Part shown: positions 24,725-32,567 of the stretch, piece by piece | How positions within the stretch are numbered: position 1 is the first letter of the stretch | Layout of the letters: each line of letters opens with the position of its first letter | Program-made: the position numbers and the translations under genes | NCBI RefSeq assembly: GCF_013266755.1 | Contig: NZ_JABRWJ010000024.1 | Span: 1-36,718, forward strand | Direction: 5' to 3' | Source: Pseudaquabacterium terrae | Lineage (GTDB): Bacteria > Pseudomonadota > Gammaproteobacteria > Burkholderiales > Burkholderiaceae_C | DNA length: 36,718 nt | The notes under the pieces: generated by a model | Told to the model about the DNA's origin: nothing | What the model saw: the letters and a program-made list of their open reading frames with translations, nothing else | The model's database searches: none

Positions 24725-24822
24725 AAGTGCACCCCTGGCGCTTCGCGCCTCCCCGCCGAGCGGGGGCTGAGCCCCTGGGACCCGAAGGGGCCCCTTCGGG
24801 TCCCGTGGCGGCCGGGCGGGGC
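24725..24822. repeat. Intergenic GC-rich element with a perfect 28-base palindrome
   Basis: Within the operon, between SCO1 and the cupredoxin gene, 24777-24804 is a perfect palindrome with 14-base arms and no spacer (left arm GGGACCCGAAGGGG). A shorter C-run/G-run pair lies at about 24751-24765. Both flanking genes are on the minus strand. It could be a REP-like repeat, an RNA hairpin that separates expression levels, or a partial terminator. No T-run follows. Confidence 0.55.
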
Positions 24823-25404
24823 TCACTGCGCTACAAGGATGCGGAGGTCGTGCACGTAGTCCTTCGCGGCACGGCCGTACGGCATCATGGCGCGCAGCCT
24901 GCCGGCGCGGTCGATCAGGTAGACCGACGAGGTGTGGTCCACCGCGTAGCTGTCGCCCATCGGCACCCTAGTGGCCGTCACGCCGTAGCGCTTGCGCACG
25001 TCGGCGAGCGCCTGCGGCGTGCCGGTGGCACCGACGAAGCCGGGGTCGAAGGACTGCACGTAGGTTTTCAGGCGCGCCGCGTCGTCGCGTTGCGGATCGA
25101 CGGTGACGAACATCACCTGCACGTCGGCACCGGCCGGCCCGAGGGCGCGGCGCGCTTCGGCCAAGGTGGCCAGCGTCGTCGGGCACACCGCGGCGCAGTT
25201 CGTGAAGCCGAAAGACATCACCAGCACCTTGCCGCGAAAGCGCGCGGGACCCAGGTCGGCGCTGCCGTCGGAGCCGCGCAGCGCGAACGCCGGCGCGGGC
25301 GCCGGCGGCTCGAACACGCCGGCCTTCAGCGGCGCAGCCGAGTCGGCGGCGATCGCCGCGAGCGGCGCGGCGAGCAGCGCCGCGGTCAGGGTTCGGCGGC
25401 GCAT
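24823..25404 (-). CDS. SCO1/SenC family copper chaperone/thioredoxin-like protein
   Basis: A 193-residue periplasmic protein of the SCO1/SenC/PrrC family, which delivers copper to the CuA site of cytochrome oxidase or acts in thiol redox. A signal peptide covers about residues 1-20. The copper ligands are FTNCAAVCP (C70, C74) and the distal histidine in AVDHTSS (H157). MFVTVDPQRDD is the usual family strand. Its ATG overlaps the stop of the binding-protein gene by one base (TGATG), so it is translated from the same message. Presence inside an ABC importer operon is unusual and points to a copper-linked process. Confidence 0.92.
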   Translation of the reverse strand: MRRRTLTAALLAAPLAAIAADSAAPLKAGVFEPPAPAPAFALRGSDGSADLGPARFRGKVLVMSFGFTNCAAVCPTTLATLAEARRALGPAGADVQVMFVTVDPQRDDAARLKTYVQSFDPGFVGATGTPQALADVRKRYGVTATRVPMGDSYAVDHTSSVYLIDRAGRLRAMMPYGRAAKDYVHDLRILVAQ

Positions 25405-26420
25405 CACAGCGTGATCGCGGCCGGGCGCGCGGCCTTCGCGAAGCTCTCGTCCATGTACCTCTCGTAGGCGACCGGCGACTTCAGCGTGCCGGCCTCGATC
25501 GACAGCTGCATCAGCTCGTCGAACTCGCTGCGGATCATGCGCAGGTCGCCATAGGTCACGCGGTCGGTCGGGTTCTCCATCACGAAGCGGATGATGTTCG
25601 GGTCCTGGTTGAAGTACTTGCGGCCGGCGGCGATGGCCACCGCCTTGTTGCGGTGGTTCTGCTTCTGGTCCAGCCAGACGCCGGCGCCGAGCACGTGGTT
25701 CACCAGGTCCTGCACCAGCGGCCGGTTCTCGGCGATCAGCTCCTCGCGCACCGTCAGGACGCAGCAGATGTAGTTGCGCCACTCGTCGCGCGTCATGCGC
25801 AGCGGCCGCGCATACCCTGCGCGCTGGGCCGCCGCGCCGAAGGGCTCGCCGGTGCAGTACGCGTCCACCGCCTTGGCGTACAGCGCGGCGGGCATGTCGG
25901 GCGGCGGCATCTCGACGACCTGAATGTCCTTGGGCGTCATGCCCTCGCGCGCGAGCATCTTGCGCAGGAACAGGAAGTCGACCGCGAAGCGGCTCGGGAT
26001 GGCGATGCGTTTGCCCGTCAGGTCGCGGAACTTCTGGATCGTCGAGTCGGTGCGGACCATGATCACGGCGCCCGAGCGATGGCCGAGCGAGACGATCTTC
26101 ACCGGGATCTTCTTGTCCGCCAGATCCATCACCAGCGGCGCGAGCATGTAGGCGGCCTGGATGCGGCCCGCCATCAGCGATTCCTTGATCTCCGGCCAAC
26201 CGTTGTACTTGCTGAACTCGAACTGCGGCCCGCCGACCGCCGCCTTGGCGGCGCAGGCCACCGGCAGCGTCAGGTTGCAGGTGACGGGCAGGCCGCCGAC
26301 CTGCAGCGGCTTGTCGGCCGCGGCAGCGAGTCCCGGCGCGGCTGCCGCGGCGGCGGCCTGGAGAAGCCGGCGACGCGTCAGGGTGGCGACCGGGGGGAAC
26401 GGCATGGCGGGCGAATCCAT
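25404..26420 (-). CDS. ABC substrate-binding protein, NrtA/CmpA/NMT1-like, with Tat-type signal
   Basis: A 338-residue periplasmic binding protein. The N-terminus has TRRRLLQAAAAAAAPGLAAAA, a Tat-like twin-arginine signal, which suggests export in folded form, perhaps with a cofactor. The mature protein resembles nitrate/bicarbonate binding proteins: YNGWPEIKESLMAGRIQAAYMLAPLVMDL, then GKRIAIPSRFAVDFLFLRKML and DAYCTGEPFGAAAQ. Start at 26420 is tentative; ATG at 26405 is equally possible and neither has a clear ribosome site. It is the first gene of the operon with SCO1, cupredoxin, permease and ATPase. The ligand is unknown. Confidence 0.88.
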   Translation of the reverse strand: MDSPAMPFPPVATLTRRRLLQAAAAAAAPGLAAAADKPLQVGGLPVTCNLTLPVACAAKAAVGGPQFEFSKYNGWPEIKESLMAGRIQAAYMLAPLVMDLADKKIPVKIVSLGHRSGAVIMVRTDSTIQKFRDLTGKRIAIPSRFAVDFLFLRKMLAREGMTPKDIQVVEMPPPDMPAALYAKAVDAYCTGEPFGAAAQRAGYARPLRMTRDEWRNYICCVLTVREELIAENRPLVQDLVNHVLGAGVWLDQKQNHRNKAVAIAAGRKYFNQDPNIIRFVMENPTDRVTYGDLRMIRSEFDELMQLSIEAGTLKSPVAYERYMDESFAKAARPAAITL

Positions 26421-26612
26421 CGCGGGAGGGCCAGGGGGTGGACGAACAGAGGTGCACGATTGTCTGCCATCCCCGCTCACGCCTCGCTGTCGGTGACGAC
26501 GGACATCGATCGCTGGCGCAGGTGGCTGTTTCAGGGACACGGGCGCGATGCTCGCGTCCAGCACCGCAAGGACCATCTCTACCTCTGCATCAGCGAATGC
26601 CCGCTCTCCCTG
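26421..26612. other. Intergenic region upstream of the ABC operon
   Basis: A 192-base gap between the end of the thiolase-like gene and the start of the ABC operon, both on the minus strand. It should hold the promoter of the ABC operon. I see no confident promoter, operator, hairpin or small gene in it. Confidence 0.4.
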
Positions 26613-27764
26613 CTACAGCCGGTCTTCGGTGCCCAGGATCGCCGTCGCCTGGCTGGAGAGCACGCCGCCATTGCCGTGCGCCAGCGCCAGTTGCGCGCCA
26701 CGCACCTGGCGCTCGCCGCACTCGCCGCGCAGTTGGCGCACCGACTCGACCACCGTGAACAGCCCGAACATGCCCGGATGGCAATACGACAGCCCGCCTC
26801 CGCTGGTATTGACCGGCAGTACACCGCCCGGCGCGATGCGGCCGCCTTCGACGAAGGCGCCGCCTTCGCCCTTGGCGCAGAAGCCCAGGTCCTCGAGGAA
26901 CAGCAGCGTATTGATCGTGAAGGCGTCGTAGACCTGAACGACATCGATGTCGGACGGCTTCACGCCCGCCTGTGCGTAGGCGCGGGCGCCGGACAACTTG
27001 GCGCCGGTGACGGTGAGATCGGGCATCGCGGCGATGTCGGCATGCGTGACCGCGGAGGCCGCCGCCAGCAGGTAGGCCGGCCTGGCGTGATGGTCGCGCG
27101 CGCGCTCGGCGCGCACCAGCACGACGGCGGCGGCGCCATCGGTCACCAGGCAGCAGTCGCGCACGCCGAGCGGGTCGCTGACCAGGCGCGCATTGACAAC
27201 GGTGTCCAGATCCAGCGGCTCGCGGGCGACCGCCTCGGGATTGAGCTGCGCCCAGCGCCGCGCCGCCACCGCCACTTCGGCCAGCTGGCGCTTGGTGGTG
27301 CCGTACTGATGCATATGACGCGCGGCAGCCAGCGCGTACGACGAGATCGGCCGCAGCGGCTTGTACGGCGCCTCCCACACGGAGGGGCGGCTGGTCTGCT
27401 GCAGCTTGCCGGCGGCGCTGGCCTGGTTGCTGCCGTAGGCGATCAGCGCCACGTCGGCCAGGCCGGCGTCGAGCACCAGCGCGGCATGTTCCAGGTGCAG
27501 CAGGAAGGCCGAGCCGCCGCTGCGGTTGTTGTCGCTGATCTTGGGAGTTATGCCGAGGTACTCGGCGAAGCTCAGTGTCGCCAGCGTGTCCTGCGGCTGC
27601 GCGATGAAGAGCGCGTCGACGTCGCGCGGCGCGAGACCGGCTTCGGCCAGCGCGCGCAGGCTGGCGTGCGCGGCCAGGTCGATCGCATCGAAACCCGGAG
27701 CCTTGCCGATGCCGAAAGTGGCGGCACCGACGATCGCAGTCCTGCCGCGCGGAAAGCCGTGCAT
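26613..27764 (-). CDS. Thiolase-like protein of the SCP-x/Ltp type lacking the nucleophilic cysteine
   Basis: A 383-residue thiolase-fold protein. Where thiolases have the nucleophile, it reads NNRSGGSAF (serine 82 in place of Cys). The second motif is VYDAFTINTLLFLEDLG and the histidine region is SGGGLSYCHPGMFGLF, so the usual GHPIG is altered but a histidine remains. Loss of the cysteine argues against normal thiolysis; proteins of this family paired with DUF35 partners can act as retro-aldolases. It is 11 bases downstream of such a partner (27776-28147) and in the same operon as a crotonase. It probably cleaves a beta-hydroxyacyl-CoA or does a related step. Exact reaction unknown. Confidence 0.82.
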   Translation of the reverse strand: MHGFPRGRTAIVGAATFGIGKAPGFDAIDLAAHASLRALAEAGLAPRDVDALFIAQPQDTLATLSFAEYLGITPKISDNNRSGGSAFLLHLEHAALVLDAGLADVALIAYGSNQASAAGKLQQTSRPSVWEAPYKPLRPISSYALAAARHMHQYGTTKRQLAEVAVAARRWAQLNPEAVAREPLDLDTVVNARLVSDPLGVRDCCLVTDGAAAVVLVRAERARDHHARPAYLLAAASAVTHADIAAMPDLTVTGAKLSGARAYAQAGVKPSDIDVVQVYDAFTINTLLFLEDLGFCAKGEGGAFVEGGRIAPGGVLPVNTSGGGLSYCHPGMFGLFTVVESVRQLRGECGERQVRGAQLALAHGNGGVLSSQATAILGTEDRL

Positions 27765-27775
27765 CGCGGTTTCCT

Positions 27776-28147
27776 TCAGTTGGCCGGCACGAAGACCACG
27801 CGCGGGCCCTCGTCGCCGGCATCGATCTGCGCGACCACGGCCATGCCGATGCGCACCTGCGCCGGCGCGATGCCGGTGACGGTGCTCATCATCCGCGGGC
27901 CCTCGGCGAGCTCGATCAGCGCCACGTTGTAGTCGAGCGCCGGCGGCTTGCAACGCACGGTGGTGCTGGAGTACACCGTGCCGCGGCCCGAGGCCGGCAC
28001 CCAGTGCAGGTCGGTCGCGCCGCTGCCCGGTGCCGCGATCCGTGGCGGGTGGATGAAGGCGCCACTCGCGCGCGATTGCAGCAGCATGAAGCGGCCGGCT
28101 TCGAGGTGTTGCCGGAACTGGCTTTCAGGATGCAGCAGCGTCTCCAT
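27776..28147 (-). CDS. OB-fold DUF35-like protein without zinc ribbon
   Basis: A 123-residue protein of the DUF35/OB-fold type that assists acyl-CoA-acting enzymes. The rubredoxin-like zinc finger region, normally CxxC...PPRxxCPxCG, is recognisable but reads SRASGAFIHPPRIAAPGSG, so all four cysteines are replaced (Ser, Ser, Ala, Ser). The OB part (GRGTVYSSTTV, YNVALIELAEGPRMMSTVTG, IGMAVVAQID) is intact. It lies 6 bases after the crotonase stop and 11 bases before the thiolase-like gene, as expected for a subunit of that enzyme. Compare the second copy at 32568, which keeps all four cysteines. Confidence 0.82.
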   Translation of the reverse strand: METLLHPESQFRQHLEAGRFMLLQSRASGAFIHPPRIAAPGSGATDLHWVPASGRGTVYSSTTVRCKPPALDYNVALIELAEGPRMMSTVTGIAPAQVRIGMAVVAQIDAGDEGPRVVFVPAN

Positions 28148-28153
28148 CGGCGC

Positions 28154-28924
28154 TCAATGTCCGGTGAAGCGCGCGGCGCGCTTGTCCTTGAAGGCCTGCG
28201 TGCCTTCCTTGAAGTCGTCGGCCTGCACCGCCAGCGGCAGCATGCTGCCTTCGAGGTCCATGAACTGATCGAGCGTCAGCGTGGCGGCGACGTCGAACAT
28301 GCGCTTGGCCAGGCCGAGCGCGATGGTCGGCGCGGCGGCGTACTCGTGCGCCAGCGCCAGCGCCTGGTCCATCAGCGCGGCATCGGGCACCACCTTGTTG
28401 ACGAGGCCGAGCGCCAGCGCCTCGTCGGCGCCCACCATGCGTGCCGAGAAGGCGAGGTCCTTGGCTTGCGTCACCCCAAGCCGGCGCACCAGGAACCAGG
28501 CGCCGCCGGCATCGGGCGGCAGCGCAATCTTGCGCTGGATCTGCGAGAAGCGCGTGGTCTCGGAGGCCACGATCACATCGGCGGCCAGCGCCATCGACAA
28601 GCCCATGCCGACCGCGACGCCACGGGTCGCCGCGATCACCGGCTTCTGCACCCGCGCCAGCGCGCGGATCGCCTTGTGCATGTGGCGCGCGCGCAGGAAC
28701 GAGCCGTTGAGCCCGCCCATGCCCATCTCGCCGATGTCGGCGCCGGCGCAGAAATCGGTGCCCGCGCCGGTGAGCACGACGGCGCGCAGCTCGGGCCGGT
28801 CGTTGATCTCCTCGCACAGTTCAGCCAAGCGGTCGCGCATCGCGAGCAGCATGGCGTTCTTCTTGTCGGGGCGGTCGAGGGTGACGATGCCGACAGCGCC
28901 GTCGATGGTGAAGCCGATGCTCAT
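28154..28924 (-). CDS. Enoyl-CoA hydratase/isomerase family protein (crotonase)
   Basis: A 256-residue crotonase. Oxyanion-hole segments are LTGAGTDFCAGADIGEM (51-67) and ATRGVAVGMGLSMALAADV (99-117). The first catalytic glutamate of hydratases (GGGCELA-type) is not conserved (GMGLSMA), while the second position is aspartate in ALPPDAGGAWFL (134-144). That pattern is common in isomerase-type members such as PaaG, so double-bond isomerisation is more likely than hydration. It opens the minus arm of a divergent pair; the degenerate copy of the palindrome lies 11 bases upstream of its ATG. Confidence 0.9.
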   Translation of the reverse strand: MSIGFTIDGAVGIVTLDRPDKKNAMLLAMRDRLAELCEEINDRPELRAVVLTGAGTDFCAGADIGEMGMGGLNGSFLRARHMHKAIRALARVQKPVIAATRGVAVGMGLSMALAADVIVASETTRFSQIQRKIALPPDAGGAWFLVRRLGVTQAKDLAFSARMVGADEALALGLVNKVVPDAALMDQALALAHEYAAAPTIALGLAKRMFDVAATLTLDQFMDLEGSMLPLAVQADDFKEGTQAFKDKRAARFTGH

Positions 28925-28934
28925 CGGTGACCTA

Positions 28935-28948
28935 CATAGTTAACCTGG
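28935..28948. promoter_or_regulatory. Degenerate copy of the divergent operator
   Basis: CATAGTTAACCTGG matches the core of the palindrome at 29009-29022 at 11 of 14 positions and keeps the central AGTTAAC. It lies 11 bases before the crotonase start codon. The mirror-like placement of the two sites, each close to one start codon, suggests one regulator for both arms. No TetR or GntR gene is next to it. Confidence 0.5.
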
Positions 28949-29007
28949 TGATGTAAGTTTAGGATCTCTGCCGTCGCGGAGTCTCAGGGATGACCCGAAC
29001 GTATTCA

Positions 29008-29023
29008 ACCTAGTTAACTAGGT
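29008..29023. promoter_or_regulatory. Perfect 16-bp palindromic operator
   Basis: ACCTAGTTAACTAGGT is a perfect palindrome ending 13 bases before the ATG of the first acyl-CoA dehydrogenase. Palindromes of this length in front of acyl-CoA catabolic genes are usually bound by TetR-family (FadR/PsrA/LiuR-like) regulators that sense acyl-CoA. It stands out as AT-rich in very GC-rich surroundings. Confidence 0.65.
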
Positions 29024-29035
29024 AAGATCTTGGGC

Positions 29036-30184
29036 ATGGATCTCCTGAGCTTCGAGCCCGCCACGCTGCCGCCCGGCATCGCCGGCTGGCGCCGCGAGGT
29101 GCGCGGCTTCCTGGCCGAGCATGCGGCTGGCATCCCGGCCGAACGGCGCGCCAATGCTTGGGGCGTGTTCGACGCGGCGTTCAGCCGCGCGCTCGGCGCG
29201 CGCGGCTGGATCGGCCTGACCTGGCCAACGCAGTACGGCGGCGCCGGGCGCAGCGCGCTCGAACGCTACGTGTTGCTGGAAGAGCTGCTCGCCGCGGGTG
29301 CGCCGGTGGGCGCGCATTGGATTGCCGACCGCCAGAGCGGCCCGGCTTTGCTGCGCTACGGCAGCGAGGCGCAGCGCCTGCGCTACCTGCCCGCGATCGC
29401 GCGCGGCGAGTGCTTCTTCTGCATCGGCATGAGCGAGCCTGGCGCCGGCTCCGACCTCGCCGCGGTGCGCACGCGCGCCGAGCGGCGTGGCGAGCACTGG
29501 GTGCTCAACGGCCAGAAGCTGTGGACCACGCACGCGCACCAGGCACACATGATGATCACGCTGGTACGCACCGGCGAGGCCACAGGCGGCAAGCGCCACG
29601 AAGGGCTGAGCCAGTTCCTGGTCGACCTGAAGAGCCCCGGCGTCACGGTGCGGCCCATCGTCGACCTGGCCGGCGAGGTGCACTTCAACGAAGTCTTCTT
29701 CGACGACGTGCAACTGTCGCCCGGCATGCTGCTCGGTGTCTTGGGCCAAGGCTGGTCCCAGTGCACCAGCGAGCTGTCGCTCGAACGCAGCGGACCCGAG
29801 CGCTACCTGTCGAGCCACGCGTTGTTCGTCGAGTTCCTGCGTTGCGCTGATCCGGCCTCGCAGGCGCAGCGCATCGAGATCGGCCGCCTGAGCGCCGAGC
29901 TGTGGACCTTGCGCGAGATGTCGCTGTCGGTCGCCGCGCGCCTGGCCGCCGGCCAGGACCCGGCGCTGGAAGCGGCGATCGTCAAGGACCTGGGCAACAG
30001 CTTCGAGCAGGCCTTGCCGCGCCGCGTGCAGGCGCTGTTCGACGACGGGGTCGCGCTGTACGACGAGACGCCGCTGGCGCGCGTGCTGGCACTGCTGTTG
30101 CAGACCGCTCCGTCATTCTCGCTGCGCGGCGGCACACGCGAAATCCTGCGCGGAATCATCGCCAGGGGATTGGGGTTGAGATGA
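29036..30184 (+). CDS. Acyl-CoA dehydrogenase (probable large subunit of a heteromeric pair)
   Basis: A 382-residue FAD-dependent acyl-CoA dehydrogenase. GWIGLTWPTQYGG, CIGMSEPGAGSDLAAVRTRAER, GQKLWTTHAHQAHMM and FNEVFFDDV are family motifs for FAD and substrate binding. Near the C-terminus, where medium-chain enzymes have the catalytic Glu in YEGT, it reads LRGGTREILRGIIA, so that glutamate is absent. This is usual in the actinobacterial-type heteromeric (alpha2beta2) dehydrogenases with the base elsewhere. The ATG at 29036 is preferred to a TTG at 29030. It begins the plus-strand operon just after the palindrome; the partner is probably the next gene. Confidence 0.9.
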   Translation: MDLLSFEPATLPPGIAGWRREVRGFLAEHAAGIPAERRANAWGVFDAAFSRALGARGWIGLTWPTQYGGAGRSALERYVLLEELLAAGAPVGAHWIADRQSGPALLRYGSEAQRLRYLPAIARGECFFCIGMSEPGAGSDLAAVRTRAERRGEHWVLNGQKLWTTHAHQAHMMITLVRTGEATGGKRHEGLSQFLVDLKSPGVTVRPIVDLAGEVHFNEVFFDDVQLSPGMLLGVLGQGWSQCTSELSLERSGPERYLSSHALFVEFLRCADPASQAQRIEIGRLSAELWTLREMSLSVAARLAAGQDPALEAAIVKDLGNSFEQALPRRVQALFDDGVALYDETPLARVLALLLQTAPSFSLRGGTREILRGIIARGLGLR

Positions 30185-30212
30185 GCCCGCACGGCCGCCC
30201 GAAGGGCGAATT

Positions 30213-30247
30213 CCCCCTTGGGGGGACGGCGCGCAGCGCCAAGGGGG
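30213..30247 (+). repeat. Hairpin repeat covering the ribosome site of the second acyl-CoA dehydrogenase
   Basis: CCCCCTTGG (30213-30221) pairs with CCAAGGGGG (30239-30247), and inside it GGCGC (30228-30232) pairs with GCGCC (30236-30240), partly sharing bases. The right arm contains AAGGGGG, the Shine-Dalgarno of the gene starting at 30252. Folding would hide that site. The element resembles the GC-rich hairpins at 11345 and 24777 and may be a dispersed repeat that landed inside the operon. Confidence 0.55.
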
Positions 30248-30251
30248 TCCA

Positions 30252-31361
30252 ATGAGCAATGAACAGAGCCGCTTGCTGGCTGACACGCTGACTCGCTTGT
30301 TCCGGGATCAGGGCAAGACGCAGGCCGCGTTGTCCGAGGGCTGGAACCAGGGCCTCTGGCAGCAGCTGGAACAGATGGGCCTGCCGCTGCTGCTCGTACC
30401 CGAGGAGCAGGGCGGTGCCGGCGGCACGCTGGACGATGCGCTGGCCGTGGCGATGGCGCTCGGCGCGTTCGCCGTGGCGCTGCCGCTGGGCGAGGCCATG
30501 CTGGCGCGCTGCGTGGCCGCACGCTGCGGCCTGGCGCTACCCGAAGCCGCGGCGCCCGTCGCGCTGGCCACCACCGCCACCGGCATGCTGGAAGCCGCCG
30601 CGGGTGATGCGCCGCCGCGTTTCACCGGCACGCTGCACGGCGTGCCCTGGGGGCGCCACCTGCACCAGGTGCTGGCGGTGATCGAGGAGGCGGGCGGCTG
30701 GCGGCTGCTGGCGCTGCCGGTCGCCGCTGCGTCGTGCCGACCCGCGCACAACCCGGCCGGCGAGCCGCGCGACCGACTGCAGTTCGATCAGGTGCCGGCG
30801 CTGGCCGTGCCGTGCCCGGCGCCACTCGCGCAGGGCCTGGTGTACGTGGGTGCGCTGTGGCGGGTCGGCCAGATGGCCGGCGCGATGCGCACGCTGCTGC
30901 AGCGCACGGTGGACCATGCCCGCGACCGCGTGCAGTTCGGCAAGCCCATCGGCAGCTTCCAGGCGATACAGCAGCAGCTCGCGCTGTTCGGCGCCGAGGT
31001 CGCGGCGGTGGGTTGCGCGGCGCAGGCGGCCTTTCGAAGCGCAGCGAGGGTGACGGTCGGCAGCGCAGCCCGTGCCGGCGCCGGCGGCGACGCACATTTC
31101 GAGATCGCCGCGGCCAAGCTGCGCGCGAACCTGGCGGTCGAGACTGCCACCGCGGTCGCGCACCAGGTGCACGGCGCGATCGGCTTCACGCGCGAGCACG
31201 ATCTGCATCACTTCACGCGCCGCCTGCTGGCCTGGCGCAGCGAGTTCGGCAGCGACCGCCACTGGAGCGAGGCGCTCGGCCAGGCGGTGATCTCGCGCGG
31301 CGTCGATACCTTCTGGGCCGACCTGACGGCGCGCGGCGATGCCGCGGCCATCGCAGCGTGA
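30252..31361 (+). CDS. Acyl-CoA dehydrogenase (probable small, divergent subunit)
   Basis: A 369-residue acyl-CoA dehydrogenase homologue rich in Ala. It has an N-terminal helical domain ([29 protein letters not shown]), a short beta domain without the usual SEPGAGSD loop, and a recognisable C-terminal helical domain ([26 protein letters not shown], then [27 protein letters not shown]). The missing FAD-contact loop in the middle suggests that it is the second subunit of a heteromer with the preceding dehydrogenase, as in ChsE1-ChsE2. The hairpin upstream spans its ribosome site. Its stop lies 8 bases before the thiolase gene. Confidence 0.85.
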   Translation: MSNEQSRLLADTLTRLFRDQGKTQAALSEGWNQGLWQQLEQMGLPLLLVPEEQGGAGGTLDDALAVAMALGAFAVALPLGEAMLARCVAARCGLALPEAAAPVALATTATGMLEAAAGDAPPRFTGTLHGVPWGRHLHQVLAVIEEAGGWRLLALPVAAASCRPAHNPAGEPRDRLQFDQVPALAVPCPAPLAQGLVYVGALWRVGQMAGAMRTLLQRTVDHARDRVQFGKPIGSFQAIQQQLALFGAEVAAVGCAAQAAFRSAARVTVGSAARAGAGGDAHFEIAAAKLRANLAVETATAVAHQVHGAIGFTREHDLHHFTRRLLAWRSEFGSDRHWSEALGQAVISRGVDTFWADLTARGDAAAIAA

Positions 31362-31369
31362 GGACGACG

Positions 31370-32551
31370 ATGAACGACGTCGCGATCGTCGCCACCGCAC
31401 GCACGGCTATCGGCCGGGCCTTTCGCGGGGCCTTGAACGACACGCATGGCGCAACGCTCGGCGCGCACGTGATCGCTGCGGCGCTGCAACGCGCCGGCGT
31501 GCCGGCCGATGCGGTCGACGACGTGGTGCTCGGTTGTGCCTGGCAGGAGGGCGCCACCGGCAGCAACATCGCTCGCCAAGCCGCGCTGCGTGCCGGCCTG
31601 CCAGCGAGCGTGCCGGCGGCCACGCTCGACCGCAAGTGCGCGTCCGGCCTGAACGCGATCGCGATCGCCGCGAATGCGATCCGCTGCGGCGAGGCCGAGG
31701 TCGCGGTCGCCGGTGGCCTCGAATCGGTGTCGCTGGTGCAGGACCATCGCAACCGGCACCGCGCGGTCGACGAAGCGCTGATGGCCACTTGGCCCGGCGT
31801 CTACGCGACGATGATCGCCACCGCCGAGAACGTCGCGCAGCGCTACCGCATCGGCCGTGACGCGCAGGACGCCTATGCGCTGCAGAGCCAGCAGCGCACC
31901 GCCGCCGCGCAGGCGGCCGGCGCCTTCGATACCGAGATCGCGCCGATCGACGTGGTGCAGGCGCTGCGCGACAAGCAGGGCCAGTCCACCGGCACGCAGG
32001 CCGTGCGTCTGCAGCGTGACGAGGGCAACCGGCCGGACACGACCGCCGCGGGCCTGGCGGCGCTGAAGCCGATCGCCGGCGCCGACGGCGTAGTCACCGC
32101 GGGCAATGCAAGCCAGCTGTCCGACGGTGCATCGGTGTGCGTGCTGATGGACGCGCGGCGCGCAGAGCGCCTCGGCCTGCCGGTGCTCGGCCTCTTCCGC
32201 GGCTTCGCGGTGGCCGGCTGTGCGCCCGACGAGATGGGCATCGGACCGGTGTTCGCGGTGCCGAAGCTGCTGCAGCGCCATGGTCTCGCCGTCGGCGACA
32301 TCGGCCTGTGGGAGCTGAACGAAGCCTTTGCGGTGCAGGTGCTGTACTGCCGCGACCAGCTCGGCATCGACGATGCGCGCCTGAACGTCAATGGCGGCGC
32401 GATCAGCATCGGCCACCCGTTCGGCATGAGCGGCTCGCGCCTCGTCGGCCATGCGCTGATCGAAGGCCGCCGCCGCGGCGTGCGCCACGCCGTCGTGACG
32501 ATGTGCGTCGGCGGCGGCATGGGCGCGGCCGCGTTGCTCGAGATCGCATGA
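31370..32551 (+). CDS. Acetyl-CoA acyltransferase (thiolase)
   Basis: A 393-residue classical thiolase that cleaves 3-ketoacyl-CoA with CoA. All catalytic motifs are present: [10 protein letters not shown] with nucleophile C90, [23 protein letters not shown] and the second cysteine in [10 protein letters not shown]. The length is typical. The ATG at 31370 follows AGGACG; the gap to the preceding gene is 8 bases. It differs from the thiolase-like proteins nearby, which lack some of these residues, so it is the best candidate for the thiolytic step of the cluster. Confidence 0.93.
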   Translation: MNDVAIVATARTAIGRAFRGALNDTHGATLGAHVIAAALQRAGVPADAVDDVVLGCAWQEGATGSNIARQAALRAGLPASVPAATLDRKCASGLNAIAIAANAIRCGEAEVAVAGGLESVSLVQDHRNRHRAVDEALMATWPGVYATMIATAENVAQRYRIGRDAQDAYALQSQQRTAAAQAAGAFDTEIAPIDVVQALRDKQGQSTGTQAVRLQRDEGNRPDTTAAGLAALKPIAGADGVVTAGNASQLSDGASVCVLMDARRAERLGLPVLGLFRGFAVAGCAPDEMGIGPVFAVPKLLQRHGLAVGDIGLWELNEAFAVQVLYCRDQLGIDDARLNVNGGAISIGHPFGMSGSRLVGHALIEGRRRGVRHAVVTMCVGGGMGAAALLEIA

Positions 32552-32567
32552 ACTATCGAAGGACTCC

